Shown here one piece after another: positions 45,527-54,585 of a stretch of DNA of 64,000 nucleotides. Location of the stretch: contig CAIQOV010000014.1 in NCBI GenBank assembly GCA_903873585.1, positions 1-64,000 on the forward strand, in the 5' to 3' direction. Position 1 is the stretch's first letter; each line of letters starts with the position of its first letter. The notes beneath the pieces are model-generated. The model was not told the DNA's origin. It saw only the letters and a list, made by a program, of their open reading frames with translations, and ran no database searches. Position numbers and translations under genes: made by a program. This stretch comes from an uncultured Rhodobacterales bacterium (GTDB lineage: Bacteria; Pseudomonadota; Alphaproteobacteria; Rhodobacterales; Rhodobacteraceae).

Positions 45527-46447
45527 GTGCAAAACACAGTCAAATCGGCGGTTAGCTTTAAGGGCACGGGCTTGCACAGTGGCAAACCGGTGCGCTTGGT
45601 TGTGCGCCCCGCCTCGGCTGACTATGGCATCTGGTTTCGCCGCACCGACCTGAACGGCGTTGACCCTTTGGTGCCCGCGCGTTGGGATGCGGTTGTGCCC
45701 TCAAAGCTGTGCACCCAGATTGCCAATGAGGACGGCGTGCAGGTCTCGACCATCGAACATCTGATGGCGGCTTTGGCTGGGTTGGCGATAAACAACGCCC
45801 TGATCGAGATTGACGGGCCTGAAGTGCCGATCCTTGACGGCTCTGCCGCGCCCTTTGTTGCCGCGATTCTGGCCAAGGGCATTCAACCCCAAGCCGCCCC
45901 CGCCCGCGCGCTGCGCGTTCTTCTTCCGGTGGAAGTGCAAGACGGCGCGGCAATCGCCCGCCTAGACCCTGCCGAGATGCTTGAGATTGATTTCCGAATC
46001 GACTTTGCTGAAGCCAGCATTGGCCAGCAATCGCGCCACCTGAACATGTCAAACGGTGCCTTTGTGCGCGAGTTGTGCGATTCGCGCACCTTCTGCCGCC
46101 AGTCAGATGTCGATGCGATGCGCGCTGTGGGCTTGGCCCAAGGTGGTACTTTGGACAATGCCGTGGTGTTTGACGGCGATAAGGTGCTGTCACCGGGTGG
46201 TCTGCGCTATGCCGACGAACCTGTCCGCCACAAGATGCTTGACGCTTTGGGCGACCTTTCCTTGGCTGGCGCGCCGCTTTTGGCCCGCTACACCGGCGTT
46301 CGCGCCGGTCATGCGCTGACAAATCGGCTTTTGCACAAGCTTTTCACCACGCCCGGTGCCTTTGTGATGGACAATTGCGATGCTTTGGCCGGTGGCAAGC
46401 TGCCCGGCGTTGGCGTGCACCGTGGCGATCTGCCGCTTTACGTCTAA
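45527..46447 (+). CDS. lpxC: UDP-3-O-acyl-N-acetylglucosamine deacetylase LpxC
   Basis: A 306-residue zinc deacetylase, the committed step of lipid A synthesis. I choose GTG at 45527 (VQNTVKSAVSFKGTGLHSG) because family members begin there and CAGAGG lies six bases before; the track ATG at 45416 adds 37 non-conserved residues. His78 in STIEHLMAAL, the His/Asp pair in RHKMLDALGDL and the catalytic His in GHALTNRLLHKL are all present. Between ftsZ and bamD, as usual for alphaproteobacteria. Confidence 0.95.
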   Translation: MQNTVKSAVSFKGTGLHSGKPVRLVVRPASADYGIWFRRTDLNGVDPLVPARWDAVVPSKLCTQIANEDGVQVSTIEHLMAALAGLAINNALIEIDGPEVPILDGSAAPFVAAILAKGIQPQAAPARALRVLLPVEVQDGAAIARLDPAEMLEIDFRIDFAEASIGQQSRHLNMSNGAFVRELCDSRTFCRQSDVDAMRAVGLAQGGTLDNAVVFDGDKVLSPGGLRYADEPVRHKMLDALGDLSLAGAPLLARYTGVRAGHALTNRLLHKLFTTPGAFVMDNCDALAGGKLPGVGVHRGDLPLYV

Positions 46448-46565
46448 GTTGGCCCTAAGCGGTGAAAGCCGTTTTGCGCAGCCGATTTTTATGTGTTAGG
46501 AAACGCTCAAGGATAGCGGGGCACGGGTTGTGTCTTGCTGCGTTTGGTTGGGGATAGGCAAGACG

Positions 46566-47423
46566 ATGGCAATCGCAAGATCAAGCTTACGGCGCGGTCT
46601 GGGAATTGCGCTGATATTGGCCACGATGGCCGCTTGCAGCCCAAAGACCCCGGAAGCCAATCCGTTAGACGGGATGACGGCCGAACAAATCTATATGAAG
46701 GGCGAATTGGCCTTGGATGGCAAAGGCGATGCCAAGACCAATGCCAAAGAAGCGCTGACCTATTTCCAAGATGTCGAACGCCTGTATCCCTACACCGAAT
46801 GGGCCAAGCGCGCCGTGATCATGCAGGCGTTTACGCTGCATAAAAGAAAGAACTATGACGAATCGCGGGTGGCAGCCCAACGCTACATTGATTTTTATCC
46901 CGCTGGCGAAGACATGGCCTATGCGCATTATCTTGTCGCCCTGTCATATTACGACCAGATCGACGAGGTTGGCCGCGATCAGGGCCTGACCTTCCAAGCG
47001 CTGCAAGCCCTGCGTGTGGTGATAGAACAATATCCTGACAGCGAATATGCCAAATCGGCCATGCTCAAGTTTGACTTGGCCTTTGACCATTTGGCCGCCA
47101 AAGAGATGGAAATCGGGCGATATTACCTCAAAAAGCGGCAATACAGCGCCGCTTTGAACCGGTTCCGCAACGTGGTGCAAGATTACCAAACCACTGCCCA
47201 GACCGCCGAAGCGTTAGAGCGTTTGGTGGAATGCTACCTTGCCCTTGGTTTGCCGCAAGAAGCGCAAACCGCTGGGGCGATTTTGGGCTATAACTACAAA
47301 TCCAGCCCCTTCTATGTCGATGCGTTTAACCTGCTTAAAAAGCAGGGTCTGGCACCCGAGGCGAAGGGCACGGGCTTTTTGTCCACGATCTACCGCCAGA
47401 TGATCAAGGGCCAGTGGCTGTGA
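46566..47423 (+). CDS. bamD: outer membrane assembly lipoprotein BamD
   Basis: A 285-residue lipoprotein of the BAM complex that inserts beta-barrel proteins. The signal ends in the lipobox LATMAAC, then five TPR-like repeats (KEALTYFQDVERLYPYTEWAKRA, ARYIDFYPAGEDMAYAHYLVA-type) follow. ATG 46566 gives the shortest sensible signal peptide; the track start at 46530 is 12 codons longer. It precedes recN by 24 bases. Confidence 0.95.
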   Translation: MAIARSSLRRGLGIALILATMAACSPKTPEANPLDGMTAEQIYMKGELALDGKGDAKTNAKEALTYFQDVERLYPYTEWAKRAVIMQAFTLHKRKNYDESRVAAQRYIDFYPAGEDMAYAHYLVALSYYDQIDEVGRDQGLTFQALQALRVVIEQYPDSEYAKSAMLKFDLAFDHLAAKEMEIGRYYLKKRQYSAALNRFRNVVQDYQTTAQTAEALERLVECYLALGLPQEAQTAGAILGYNYKSSPFYVDAFNLLKKQGLAPEAKGTGFLSTIYRQMIKGQWL

Positions 47424-47447
47424 TCGCACGGCCCTGCGGATGGCGTG

Positions 47448-49091
47448 ATGCTGCGCAGTCTTGAAATTCGCGATGTGCTGATCATTGATCGGCTTGACCT
47501 GTCGTTTCAACCGGGCCTGAATGTGCTGACGGGGGAAACGGGGGCGGGCAAGTCGATTTTGCTGGATGCCTTGGGCTTTGTGTTGGGCTGGCGCGGTCGG
47601 GCTGATCTGGTGCGCACAGGTGCCGCACAGGGCGAAGTGACCGCCGTGTTCGATCTGCCCGAAGGGCACGCCGCCCGCGCTGTGCTGGATGCGGCGGGCC
47701 TGGAACCGGCGGACGAGCTGATCTTACGCCGCACCAACAGTGCCGATGGCCGCAAAACCGCCTATATCAACGACCGCCGCGCCTCGGGCGAAGTGTTGCG
47801 CGATCTGTCCGACACCTTGGTTGAATTGCACGGCCAGCATGACGACCGTGGCCTGCTCAACCCGCGCGGCCATCGCCAGTTGCTGGATAGTTACGCAGCC
47901 CTTGATCTGTCTGGCCTGCGCAGCGCATGGCGTGCGCGCTCTGATGCGCTGCGCGATCTGTCGGTGGCCGAAGCCGCCCTTGCCGCCGTTCGGGCCGAGG
48001 AAGACTTTCTGCGCCACGCCGTGGCCGAACTGAACAAGCTTGATCCCAAAGCGGGAGAGGAAGCGACCCTAGATACCCAACGCCGCGCCATGCAGGGCGC
48101 AGCGCGCATCCGCGAAGATATAGCGCGCGCGCTTCAGGTGTTAGGGCAGGGGGCCGACCCCGCCATGCAAGACGCGCTGCGGTGGCTGTCTGGTGTCTCA
48201 GACAAGGCCGAAACCCGCCTTGATGCACCCTTGGCCGCGCTAGAGCGTGCCATCTTGGAACTGGGCGAGGCGCAATCCGGTGTGGAAGCCTGCCTTGATG
48301 CGCTGGATTTTGACGACTCCGCGCTGGAACGCTTGGAAGAACGCCTTTTCGCCATCCGCGCCCTTGCCCGCAAACACGGCGTTTTGCCCGATGACTTAGG
48401 CCCCCATGCCGATGTGCTGCGCGCAAGGCTGGAAGCTTTGGACGGTGGCGAGCGTGGCTTGATCCGCCTGCGCCAAGCCGCCGGCATGGCCGAGGCCGAT
48501 TACACCCGCCGCGCCGAAGCGATGACCCAAGCGCGCCGAGTTGCAGGCTTGCGGCTGGATGCCGCGATGCAGGGCGAACTTGCCCCCCTTAAGATGGAAC
48601 GCGCGGTGTTTCGCACCGATCTGGCCCCGCAACAGCCCGGCCCTGACGGCCAAGACGAAGTGACCTTTACCGTCGCCACCAACCCCGGCGCGCCTGCGGG
48701 GGCTTTGAACCGCATCGCCTCGGGCGGGGAACTCAGCCGGTTTTTGTTGGCGCTGAAAGTGTGCTTAACCGGTCAAACCCCCGGCCTGACGATGATCTTT
48801 GACGAGATTGACCGCGGTGTGGGCGGGGCCACCGCCGATGCCGTGGGCCGCCGTTTGGCGCATCTGTCGCGTGAAGCGCAGGTGCTGGTTGTCACGCACT
48901 CTCCACAGGTGGCAGCGCTTGGGGCGCATCATTGGCGGGTGGAAAAGCGGGTGGAAAACGACGTCACCCTGTCAACCGTGGTGGCGCTGAACCCGCAAGC
49001 GCGGGTCGAAGAAATTGCGCGGATGCTGGCGGGCGATACGATCACCCAAGCCGCCCGCGACGCCGCCCGCGCCCTATTGGCCGGTGGCTGA
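47448..49091 (+). CDS. recN: DNA repair protein RecN
   Basis: A 547-residue SMC-like ATPase of double-strand break repair. Walker A GETGAGKSILLDALGFVLG is near residue 30, a coiled-coil middle (about 155-360) and a C-terminal ABC signature and Walker B (ASGGELSRFLLALK, LTMIFDEIDRGVGG). ATG 47448 is preferred over the in-frame GTG one codon earlier. Its last 18 bases overlap the convergent NTF2-like gene. Confidence 0.96.
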   Translation: MLRSLEIRDVLIIDRLDLSFQPGLNVLTGETGAGKSILLDALGFVLGWRGRADLVRTGAAQGEVTAVFDLPEGHAARAVLDAAGLEPADELILRRTNSADGRKTAYINDRRASGEVLRDLSDTLVELHGQHDDRGLLNPRGHRQLLDSYAALDLSGLRSAWRARSDALRDLSVAEAALAAVRAEEDFLRHAVAELNKLDPKAGEEATLDTQRRAMQGAARIREDIARALQVLGQGADPAMQDALRWLSGVSDKAETRLDAPLAALERAILELGEAQSGVEACLDALDFDDSALERLEERLFAIRALARKHGVLPDDLGPHADVLRARLEALDGGERGLIRLRQAAGMAEADYTRRAEAMTQARRVAGLRLDAAMQGELAPLKMERAVFRTDLAPQQPGPDGQDEVTFTVATNPGAPAGALNRIASGGELSRFLLALKVCLTGQTPGLTMIFDEIDRGVGGATADAVGRRLAHLSREAQVLVVTHSPQVAALGAHHWRVEKRVENDVTLSTVVALNPQARVEEIARMLAGDTITQAARDAARALLAGG

Positions 49092-49460
49092 GAAGGTCAG
49101 GCTGACCGCCTGCCACCCCGTGCTGCGCGCCGTTAAGACCGCCGTCAGCACCGCGCTAAATCGCGGCAGTTCTGCGCCCTGCTCATCGCGCGCGCCGCTG
49201 ACAACAAAGCGCTGTGTGACAATCGCCGCCCCCGGCCCCAGCACGCGCAGACGGTTTCGGCCCGAAACCAAGCGTGCCGTGGCAAAAATGCCGGAAAATT
49301 CTTCCGCAAAACTCGCCTCTGCCAAAGCGGCACTGTCGACCATAGAGCCGGTCAGCGTCAGCACATCGGCATCTTCGGCCAGAAACTGCGCCATTTCGGC
49401 GGCATCTTGCCGCCCGAAGGCACCGGCAAATTGTTTGGCAAACTCTTCTGGGCCGGTCAT
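49074..49460 (-). CDS. NTF2/SnoaL-like protein
   Basis: A 128-residue single-domain protein with the cone-shaped NTF2 pattern: EEFAKQFAGAFGRQDAAEMAQFLAEDADVLTLTGSMVDSAALA, then mixed strands. Related SnoaL/DUF4440 proteins bind small ligands or act as steroid-isomerase-like enzymes; none is suggested here. Its start overlaps the DUF1638 stop by four bases, making it the third gene of the corrinoid-protein operon. Confidence 0.78.
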   Translation of the reverse strand: MTGPEEFAKQFAGAFGRQDAAEMAQFLAEDADVLTLTGSMVDSAALAEASFAEEFSGIFATARLVSGRNRLRVLGPGAAIVTQRFVVSGARDEQGAELPRFSAVLTAVLTARSTGWQAVSLTFSATGQ

Positions 49461-50098
49461 TGCGCGAAACGCTCCATCGTTGTGGCCAGATCGCCGTATC
49501 CAGTGAAACGGCGTTCATAGGCAAGGCCAAGCCGCTGTGCACAGTCTGCGGCTTTAATATCCAAGGCAGGGTCATTCGTTTGCGCTTGATAAACCAATTT
49601 GGTGTAATTGGCAAAGTATGTGTCGCGCAATTGCGGATAGCGGTCTAACCCCATTGGCTTCCAAACAAAGGCGTCAAACTGGCGCACCAGAAAGTCGGTC
49701 AGATAAAAGGCGGTGATTTCACTATCAAGATGCGTGGCAAAGGTCGCGTTGCCTTCGAAGAACGAATAGCAATGCGGGCCTGCGATCATCTCTACCCCCA
49801 ATTGCGCGCATTTGGCGGCAAGCAACCCACCCGTGCCACAATCGGCATACAGCACGAAGATCGACTGATATTGGTCGCGGTGGTCTTCCACGGTGCGCGC
49901 CACCTCGGCGGTGATCTTTTCGGGGTACAGATGCAGCTTGGCGGGCAGGCATTGCACATCCATGTGCTGCCAATTGTTGACCTTGATCAGGGCCAACACC
50001 TCATGCGCCAAAGCGCCGCAGGCGATCAGCAGGACTGATCCGCTATGGCGCGGGGCAAGGCCGGTTTCGGTCAGGTCCGTGTCGTTTGGCTGTTCCAT
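49457..50098 (-). CDS. DUF1638 protein (corrinoid-associated)
   Basis: A 213-residue DUF1638 protein. It has conserved cysteines in LLIACGALAHEVLALIKVNNW (near residue 29) and VLYADCGTGGLLAAK, and an acidic/aromatic C-terminal half. DUF1638 genes commonly lie beside corrinoid methyltransferase proteins, as here, and have no known activity; a role in handling cobalamin, methyl groups or a metal would be guesswork. ATG 50098 (MEQPNDTDLTE) is chosen; 50125 would add nine basic residues. Confidence 0.85.
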   Translation of the reverse strand: MEQPNDTDLTETGLAPRHSGSVLLIACGALAHEVLALIKVNNWQHMDVQCLPAKLHLYPEKITAEVARTVEDHRDQYQSIFVLYADCGTGGLLAAKCAQLGVEMIAGPHCYSFFEGNATFATHLDSEITAFYLTDFLVRQFDAFVWKPMGLDRYPQLRDTYFANYTKLVYQAQTNDPALDIKAADCAQRLGLAYERRFTGYGDLATTMERFAQ

Positions 50099-50146
50099 GC
50101 GCCCTCTTAGATGGCCGCGCGCCAAAGCCCAAGGCGCAAATGCAAA

Positions 50147-50167
50147 CCCCGGGCACTTGGCCCGGGG
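50147..50167 (-). terminator. hairpin between corrinoid gene and DUF1638
   Basis: Minus-strand CCCCGGGC-CAAGT-GCCCGGGG with TTTGC following: an 8-base GC stem 22 bases after the corrinoid gene stop. The short T-run suggests partial termination, leaving DUF1638 and the NTF2-like gene at a lower level. Confidence 0.55.
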
Positions 50168-50188
50168 CTGCGCGTGGTTCCGAAGCGA

Positions 50189-50887
50189 TTAGGCCGAGGC
50201 GCGGTTGTGCTTGCGCAGCATAAACGCCTTGGCGGTTTCCACAGCTACGGCCGCATCGCGGCAATAAGCATCAGCGCCGATCGCCTTAGAGAATTCTTCG
50301 TTCAAGGGCGCACCGCCCACCAGCACGATGTAATCATCGCGCATACCCTTTTCTTTCATCGTGTCGATCACGACTTTCATATAGGGCATTGTGGTGGTCA
50401 GCAGGGCCGACATGCCCAAGATATCGGGCTTGTCGGTTTCAATCGCTTCAAGATACTTCTCGACCGAGTTGTTGATACCAAGGTCGCGCACTTCAAAGCC
50501 TGCGCCTTCCATCATCATGCCGACAAGGTTTTTGCCGATATCGTGAATGTCGCCTTTAACGGTACCAATCACCATCTTGCCCATGCGCGGCGCGCCGGTC
50601 GCAATCAGCAGCGGTTTTAGAATGGCCATGCCACCCTTCATCGCGTTTGCGGCCAGCAGCACTTCGGGCACAAACAAAATGCCGTCACGGAAGTCAGCGC
50701 CCACAATCGTCATGCCCGCCACCAAGGCTTTGGTCAAAACGTCATAGGGCGTCCATTTGCGGGCGATCAGGATATTGACGCCTTCTTCGATCTCTTCTTT
50801 CAGACCGTCATAAAGGTCGTCGTGCATTTGCAAGACAAGTTCATCGTCAGACAGTTCAGACAGGATGATATCTTCGTCGTCGGCCAT
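50189..50887 (-). CDS. B12-binding corrinoid protein (MetH-like cobalamin module)
   Basis: A 232-residue stand-alone cobalamin carrier. Residues 15-95 are the helical cap domain with GADFRDGILFVPEVLLAANAM; the Rossmann-like B12 domain has the histidine-on motif GDIHDIGKN (Asp113-His115-Gly118), SALLTTT and GGAPL. It resembles MtbC-type corrinoid proteins of archaea and the cobalamin part of MetH. With a homocysteine methyltransferase of the BHMT type 1.4 kb away, the likely role is carrying a methyl group for methionine synthesis. ATG 50887 has AGAAGGAGC before it. Confidence 0.93.
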   Translation of the reverse strand: MADDEDIILSELSDDELVLQMHDDLYDGLKEEIEEGVNILIARKWTPYDVLTKALVAGMTIVGADFRDGILFVPEVLLAANAMKGGMAILKPLLIATGAPRMGKMVIGTVKGDIHDIGKNLVGMMMEGAGFEVRDLGINNSVEKYLEAIETDKPDILGMSALLTTTMPYMKVVIDTMKEKGMRDDYIVLVGGAPLNEEFSKAIGADAYCRDAAVAVETAKAFMLRKHNRASA

Positions 50888-51128
50888 GCTGATGCTCCTT
50901 CTCGCGTTTCTTCGTCAATGGGGCCAAAGCCCGATTTGCACTTTTCCTTTAGCGACATGCCCCGCATGAAAGCCGACAGCAAGGGAAATTGAAAGGGCGA
51001 AATTGCGAAGGATTTTGGCGGTTTGGCTTTGTGGGCGGGTTTGGGGTGTTCGGGGGGGAATGCCGCGTTTGCGACAGGTCGTGGCAAAGTCCTCTTGCGA
51101 TGTTCCTAATATGTTCTAAATTGGCGGC

Positions 51129-52220
51129 ATGGATTCGCCCAAGCCCCACCCCAACCCGCGTCAAAAACTGCGTGCGCGCGGCGCTGTCAGCAATGACGCG
51201 GGGCGGTTTGAACCCACCGCGCGGATGGCTTTTGATGACGGTTGGGATTTGGCCGAAGACCCCCGCCTTTTGCGCACCGAGGTGCGTGTGGAAGAGCCGC
51301 GCTCTGCCATCACCTATAACACCTCGCCCGACCTGCCCTTTGACCGCTCGATCAACCCCTATCGCGGCTGCGAGCATGGCTGCATCTATTGCTTTGCGCG
51401 CCCGACCCATGCTTTTTTGAACCTGTCACCGGGTCTAGATTTTGAAACCAAACTCATCGCCCGCCCCGGCATTGCCCAAGTGCTTGACCGCGAACTTAGG
51501 GCGCGGTCTTACAAGGTCGCCCCCATCGCGCTTGGCACCAACACCGACCCTTACCAACCGATAGAGGCAGAACACCGCGTGATGCGCGATGTTTTGACCA
51601 CGCTTTTGGCCTTTCGCCACCCTGTCGCGATCACCACCAAAGGCACTTTGGTCGAGCGGGATTTAGACCTGCTTGTCCCCCTCGCCGAACAGGGGCTGAC
51701 TCGGGTGGGCATTTCGATCACCACGCTGGATCCCGTCTTGTCGCGCAAGATGGAACCGCGCGCCCCTAGCCCTGCACGGCGGTTGGCGGTCATTGCCAAG
51801 CTCGCACAGGCGGGGGTGTCGGTGCGCGTGATGGTGTCGCCCTTGGTGCCGGGCCTGTCGGATCATGAGCTAGAGCCGATCTTGGAAGCCGCAACCGCAG
51901 CAGGGGCCACGGGCGCAAGCTACATCAACCTGCGCCTCCCGCGTGAGGTGTCTGCGTTGTTTCAAGACTGGCTCGCCACCCATTACCCCGACCGCGCCGC
52001 CAAGGTCATGGCGCGGGTGCGCGAAATGCACGGCGGGCAGGATTATGATGCCGATTGGGGCAAACGCTTTCGCGGCACAGGGCTTTGGGCCAACCTGATG
52101 CAGCGCCGCTTTGCCGTGGCCGTGGCGCGCCTTGGCCTAGACCAACCGCTGCCCGCCCTGCGCTGCGATCTGTTTCGTCCACCGACGTCAAACGGGGCGC
52201 AGATGGGCTTTGACTTGTAA
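51129..52220 (+). CDS. radical SAM protein (PA0069 / SPL-like family)
   Basis: A 363-residue radical SAM enzyme of the PA0069/Rv2578c group. The [4Fe-4S] motif CEHGCIYC (Cys81, Cys85, Cys88) follows SINPYRG, the group signature; the TIM-barrel part continues with GTNTDPYQPIEAEHRVMRDVLTTL. These resemble spore photoproduct lyases in sequence but their substrate is unknown. It lies between the corrinoid and homocysteine methyltransferase genes on the opposite strand. Some starts of the family use a later Met. Confidence 0.9.
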   Translation: MDSPKPHPNPRQKLRARGAVSNDAGRFEPTARMAFDDGWDLAEDPRLLRTEVRVEEPRSAITYNTSPDLPFDRSINPYRGCEHGCIYCFARPTHAFLNLSPGLDFETKLIARPGIAQVLDRELRARSYKVAPIALGTNTDPYQPIEAEHRVMRDVLTTLLAFRHPVAITTKGTLVERDLDLLVPLAEQGLTRVGISITTLDPVLSRKMEPRAPSPARRLAVIAKLAQAGVSVRVMVSPLVPGLSDHELEPILEAATAAGATGASYINLRLPREVSALFQDWLATHYPDRAAKVMARVREMHGGQDYDADWGKRFRGTGLWANLMQRRFAVAVARLGLDQPLPALRCDLFRPPTSNGAQMGFDL

Positions 52221-52238
52221 GGGCGCGAAAGCGCGCCC
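52221..52238. terminator. shared hairpin in a convergent gap
   Basis: GGGCGCG-AAAG-CGCGCCC starts immediately after the radical SAM stop and lies eight bases before the stop of the convergent homocysteine methyltransferase gene. It has no strong T-run on either side. Confidence 0.5.
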
Positions 52239-52245
52239 CGCCAGA

Positions 52246-53262
52246 TCAGCCCCGCTTATTGCGCCGTTCGCGTGTTGGCTGGCCCGAGGTGTCACCCGTG
52301 CCGTCATTGGCCGATGAAAACGCGCCAAGCTTAGCCTGAATATCATCCGGCGAGGGTTTCGGCCCCTTGGGGCGCGTTTCCAAAGCGTGGCGCATGGCTT
52401 TAAGATGTTCCGGCATCGTGCCGCAGCATCCGCCGATGATCTTCACCCCCGCATCCCGCGCCAGAACGGCATATTCTGCCATCAGTTCGGGCGTGCCGTC
52501 ATAATGGATGTGGCCATCGTGATACTTTGGAATGCCCGCATTGCCCTTGGCAATGATCGGGCGGCTGGTGTTTGTCATCTCAAACCCCAGAACCGTGCGC
52601 ATCAAATCAGCAGCCCCGACACCACAATTCGCCCCAAAGGCCAGCGGCGGATGCGCCATCTTTTCGACCAGTGCTGCCATTTTGGTCGATGTCAGGCCCA
52701 TCATCGTATGCCCTGCGGTGTCAAAGCTCATCGTGCCGCACCACGGCAGGCCCGCCAAGGTCGCGGCTTCGGCGGCAGCGGCGTATTCTTCAAAGGCTGA
52801 CATGGTTTCAATCCACAACACATCCGCGCCGCCAGCTTTCAGCGCCGCCGCCTGTTCGTGGAAAATCTCGACCGCAAGGGCATGGGTCATCGTGCCCATC
52901 GGTTCAAAAATCTCACCCGTCGGCCCGATGGATCCTGCCACCACCACAGGGCGGCCTGCGGTATCGGCAATCTCGCGGCCCAAGCTGGCCGCCACACGGT
53001 TCAACTCGCCCACGCGCCCTTGGGCGTTGTGCAGTTTCAACCGCGCAGCATTGCCGCCAAAAGAGTTGGTCAGGAACAAATCCGACCCCGCCTTAACCGC
53101 GCTGCGGTACAAGGTGCGGATGTTGTCGGGCTGTTCAATGTTCCAAAACTCGGGCGGTTCACCCGAAGATAGGCCCATGTTAAACAGGTTCGTGCCGGTG
53201 GCCCCATCCGCCAAAAGCCAGTCTTGCGTCGCCAGCAGGCGGGACAGAAGGTCTTGTGCCAT
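52246..53262 (-). CDS. bmtB: homocysteine S-methyltransferase (BHMT/BmtB-type, MetH module)
   Basis: A 338-residue zinc TIM-barrel methyltransferase that transfers a methyl group to homocysteine. LLADGATGTNLFNMG is the N-terminal homocysteine loop; zinc ligands are Cys213 (FGANCGVG) and Cys279/Cys280 (GGCCGT). It is usually annotated as betaine-homocysteine methyltransferase, but it is equivalent to the first module of MetH. With the nearby stand-alone B12 protein I favour a cobalamin-dependent, split methionine synthase over betaine use. The last 40 residues are basic and likely disordered. It follows the zeta-subunit gene by 13 bases. Confidence 0.9.
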   Translation of the reverse strand: MAQDLLSRLLATQDWLLADGATGTNLFNMGLSSGEPPEFWNIEQPDNIRTLYRSAVKAGSDLFLTNSFGGNAARLKLHNAQGRVGELNRVAASLGREIADTAGRPVVVAGSIGPTGEIFEPMGTMTHALAVEIFHEQAAALKAGGADVLWIETMSAFEEYAAAAEAATLAGLPWCGTMSFDTAGHTMMGLTSTKMAALVEKMAHPPLAFGANCGVGAADLMRTVLGFEMTNTSRPIIAKGNAGIPKYHDGHIHYDGTPELMAEYAVLARDAGVKIIGGCCGTMPEHLKAMRHALETRPKGPKPSPDDIQAKLGAFSSANDGTGDTSGQPTRERRNKRG

Positions 53263-53275
53263 GGGGCCCCCTAGG

Positions 53276-53590
53276 TCAAAGTTCGGTCAGAAGTTGCGCT
53301 TTGGCTTCGGGCAGCAGGGCTGCCAGCTTAGCGCGCACCGCTTCGGCGCTGGAATGTGCACCCAGATCGCCCGCGACCTTTGCCACCAAATCCTCGGTTC
53401 CCGCTTTCACAAGGTCAGAATTGACCACCTCTAGCGCATAGGCCTCGGCCTCGGCGCCAGATTTGCCCAACAGACCCGCGGCCCACAGGCCCAAAAGCTT
53501 GTCGCGCCGCGCTTCGGCGCGAAACTGCATTTCAGAATCATGGGCGAATTTGGCTTCAAAGGCTTTTTCGCGGTCATTGAACGTGGTCAT
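53276..53590 (-). CDS. F1-ATPase inhibitor zeta subunit (DUF1476)
   Basis: A 103-residue four-helix protein of the DUF1476 family, shown in Paracoccus to be the natural zeta inhibitor of F1-ATPase. MTTFNDREKAFEAKFAHDSEMQFRAEARRDKLLGLWAAG is the conserved inhibitory N-terminal region. ATG 53590 is the family start; 53629 would add 13 residues. It is the first gene before bmtB on the minus strand and divergent from purC. Confidence 0.93.
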   Translation of the reverse strand: MTTFNDREKAFEAKFAHDSEMQFRAEARRDKLLGLWAAGLLGKSGAEAEAYALEVVNSDLVKAGTEDLVAKVAGDLGAHSSAEAVRAKLAALLPEAKAQLLTEL

Positions 53591-53805
53591 GCTATGGCCC
53601 TCGGCTGCACGTTGCTTTTCCCCCTCCATATGCCTTTCCCAAGGCTTTACCGCAAGGGCCCCTTAGCACTTTCCGCCCGATGCCCCTGCAAGGGCCGATG
53701 CGTCTTGCCGCAGCGCGGGCCATGGCGTATAGCGCGCTGAATGGGTCGGTGCCCACGGTGCCGCTTATGGCCCGCAGCACCCCCTAGAAGGTTTTCGGAG
53801 CTTTC

Positions 53806-54567
53806 ATGGCACGGCGCAAAAAGATCTACGAGGGCAAGGCGAAGATCCTGTACGAAGGGCCAGAACCGGGCACCTTGGTGCAGTATTTCAAGGACGATGG
53901 GGCCGCAGGCCCGACGGCTACGGAAGGCGAAAACCTGTCTTCCGAAGGCAAGGGCGTGTTGAACAACCGCCTGTCAGAATTCTTCATGTCGGGCTTGAAC
54001 TCTATCGGCGTGCCCACCCACTTCATCCGCCGCATCAACATGCGCGAGCAGTTGGTGCGCGAAGTTGAAATCGTGCCGCTAGAGGTTGTCGTGCGCAACT
54101 TCGCCGCAGGTGATCTGTCAGCACGCCTTGGCATTCCCGAAGGCACCGCCCTGCCGCGCCCGATTGTTGAATATTTCTACAAAGACCCGCGCCTGAATGC
54201 GCCCTTGGTCAGCGAAGAACATATCATCGCTTTTGGCTGGGCCAGCCAGCAGGATTTAGACGATATCATCGCCCTTGCCCTGCGGGTGAACGACTTTTTG
54301 TCGGGCGTTATGCTGGGTGTTGGCATCCGCCTCGCTGATTTTCGCATCGAGGTGGGCCGTGTCTGGGAGGGCGATTTCATGCGCCTGCTTCTGGCCGATG
54401 AAATCAGCCCCGACTCGTGCCGCCTGTGGGATATGCGCCGCCCCGAAAGCTCTGCCGCTGTGGCCGAACCCGGCCCCTTGGCTGATGTTTACACCGAACT
54501 CGCACGGCGTTTGGGGGTTTTGCCTTCCAACGTCACCCACGCGCCCAAACCATCCCTGATCAACTGA
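53806..54567 (+). CDS. purC: SAICAR synthetase PurC
   Basis: A 253-residue phosphoribosylaminoimidazole-succinocarboxamide synthase. [18 protein letters not shown] is the ATP-loop start, [20 protein letters not shown] and [31 protein letters not shown] are family motifs. It has the alphaproteobacterial length. purS follows after 18 bases. Confidence 0.97.
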   Translation: MARRKKIYEGKAKILYEGPEPGTLVQYFKDDGAAGPTATEGENLSSEGKGVLNNRLSEFFMSGLNSIGVPTHFIRRINMREQLVREVEIVPLEVVVRNFAAGDLSARLGIPEGTALPRPIVEYFYKDPRLNAPLVSEEHIIAFGWASQQDLDDIIALALRVNDFLSGVMLGVGIRLADFRIEVGRVWEGDFMRLLLADEISPDSCRLWDMRRPESSAAVAEPGPLADVYTELARRLGVLPSNVTHAPKPSLIN

Positions 54568-54585
54568 TCCTGCAAGGAGCCTGCC

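Noticed and set aside
50947-50956. GTCGCTAAAG on the minus strand upstream of the corrinoid gene, resembling the 3' end of SAM-II riboswitches
   Set aside because: I could not build the required P1 stem and pseudoknot around it by eye. A covariance search with the SAM-II and SAM-V models would decide; a significant hit would make this important given the methionine context.
53698-53787. 29-codon ORF upstream of purC
   Set aside because: Too short, no ribosome site or known leader-peptide feature.
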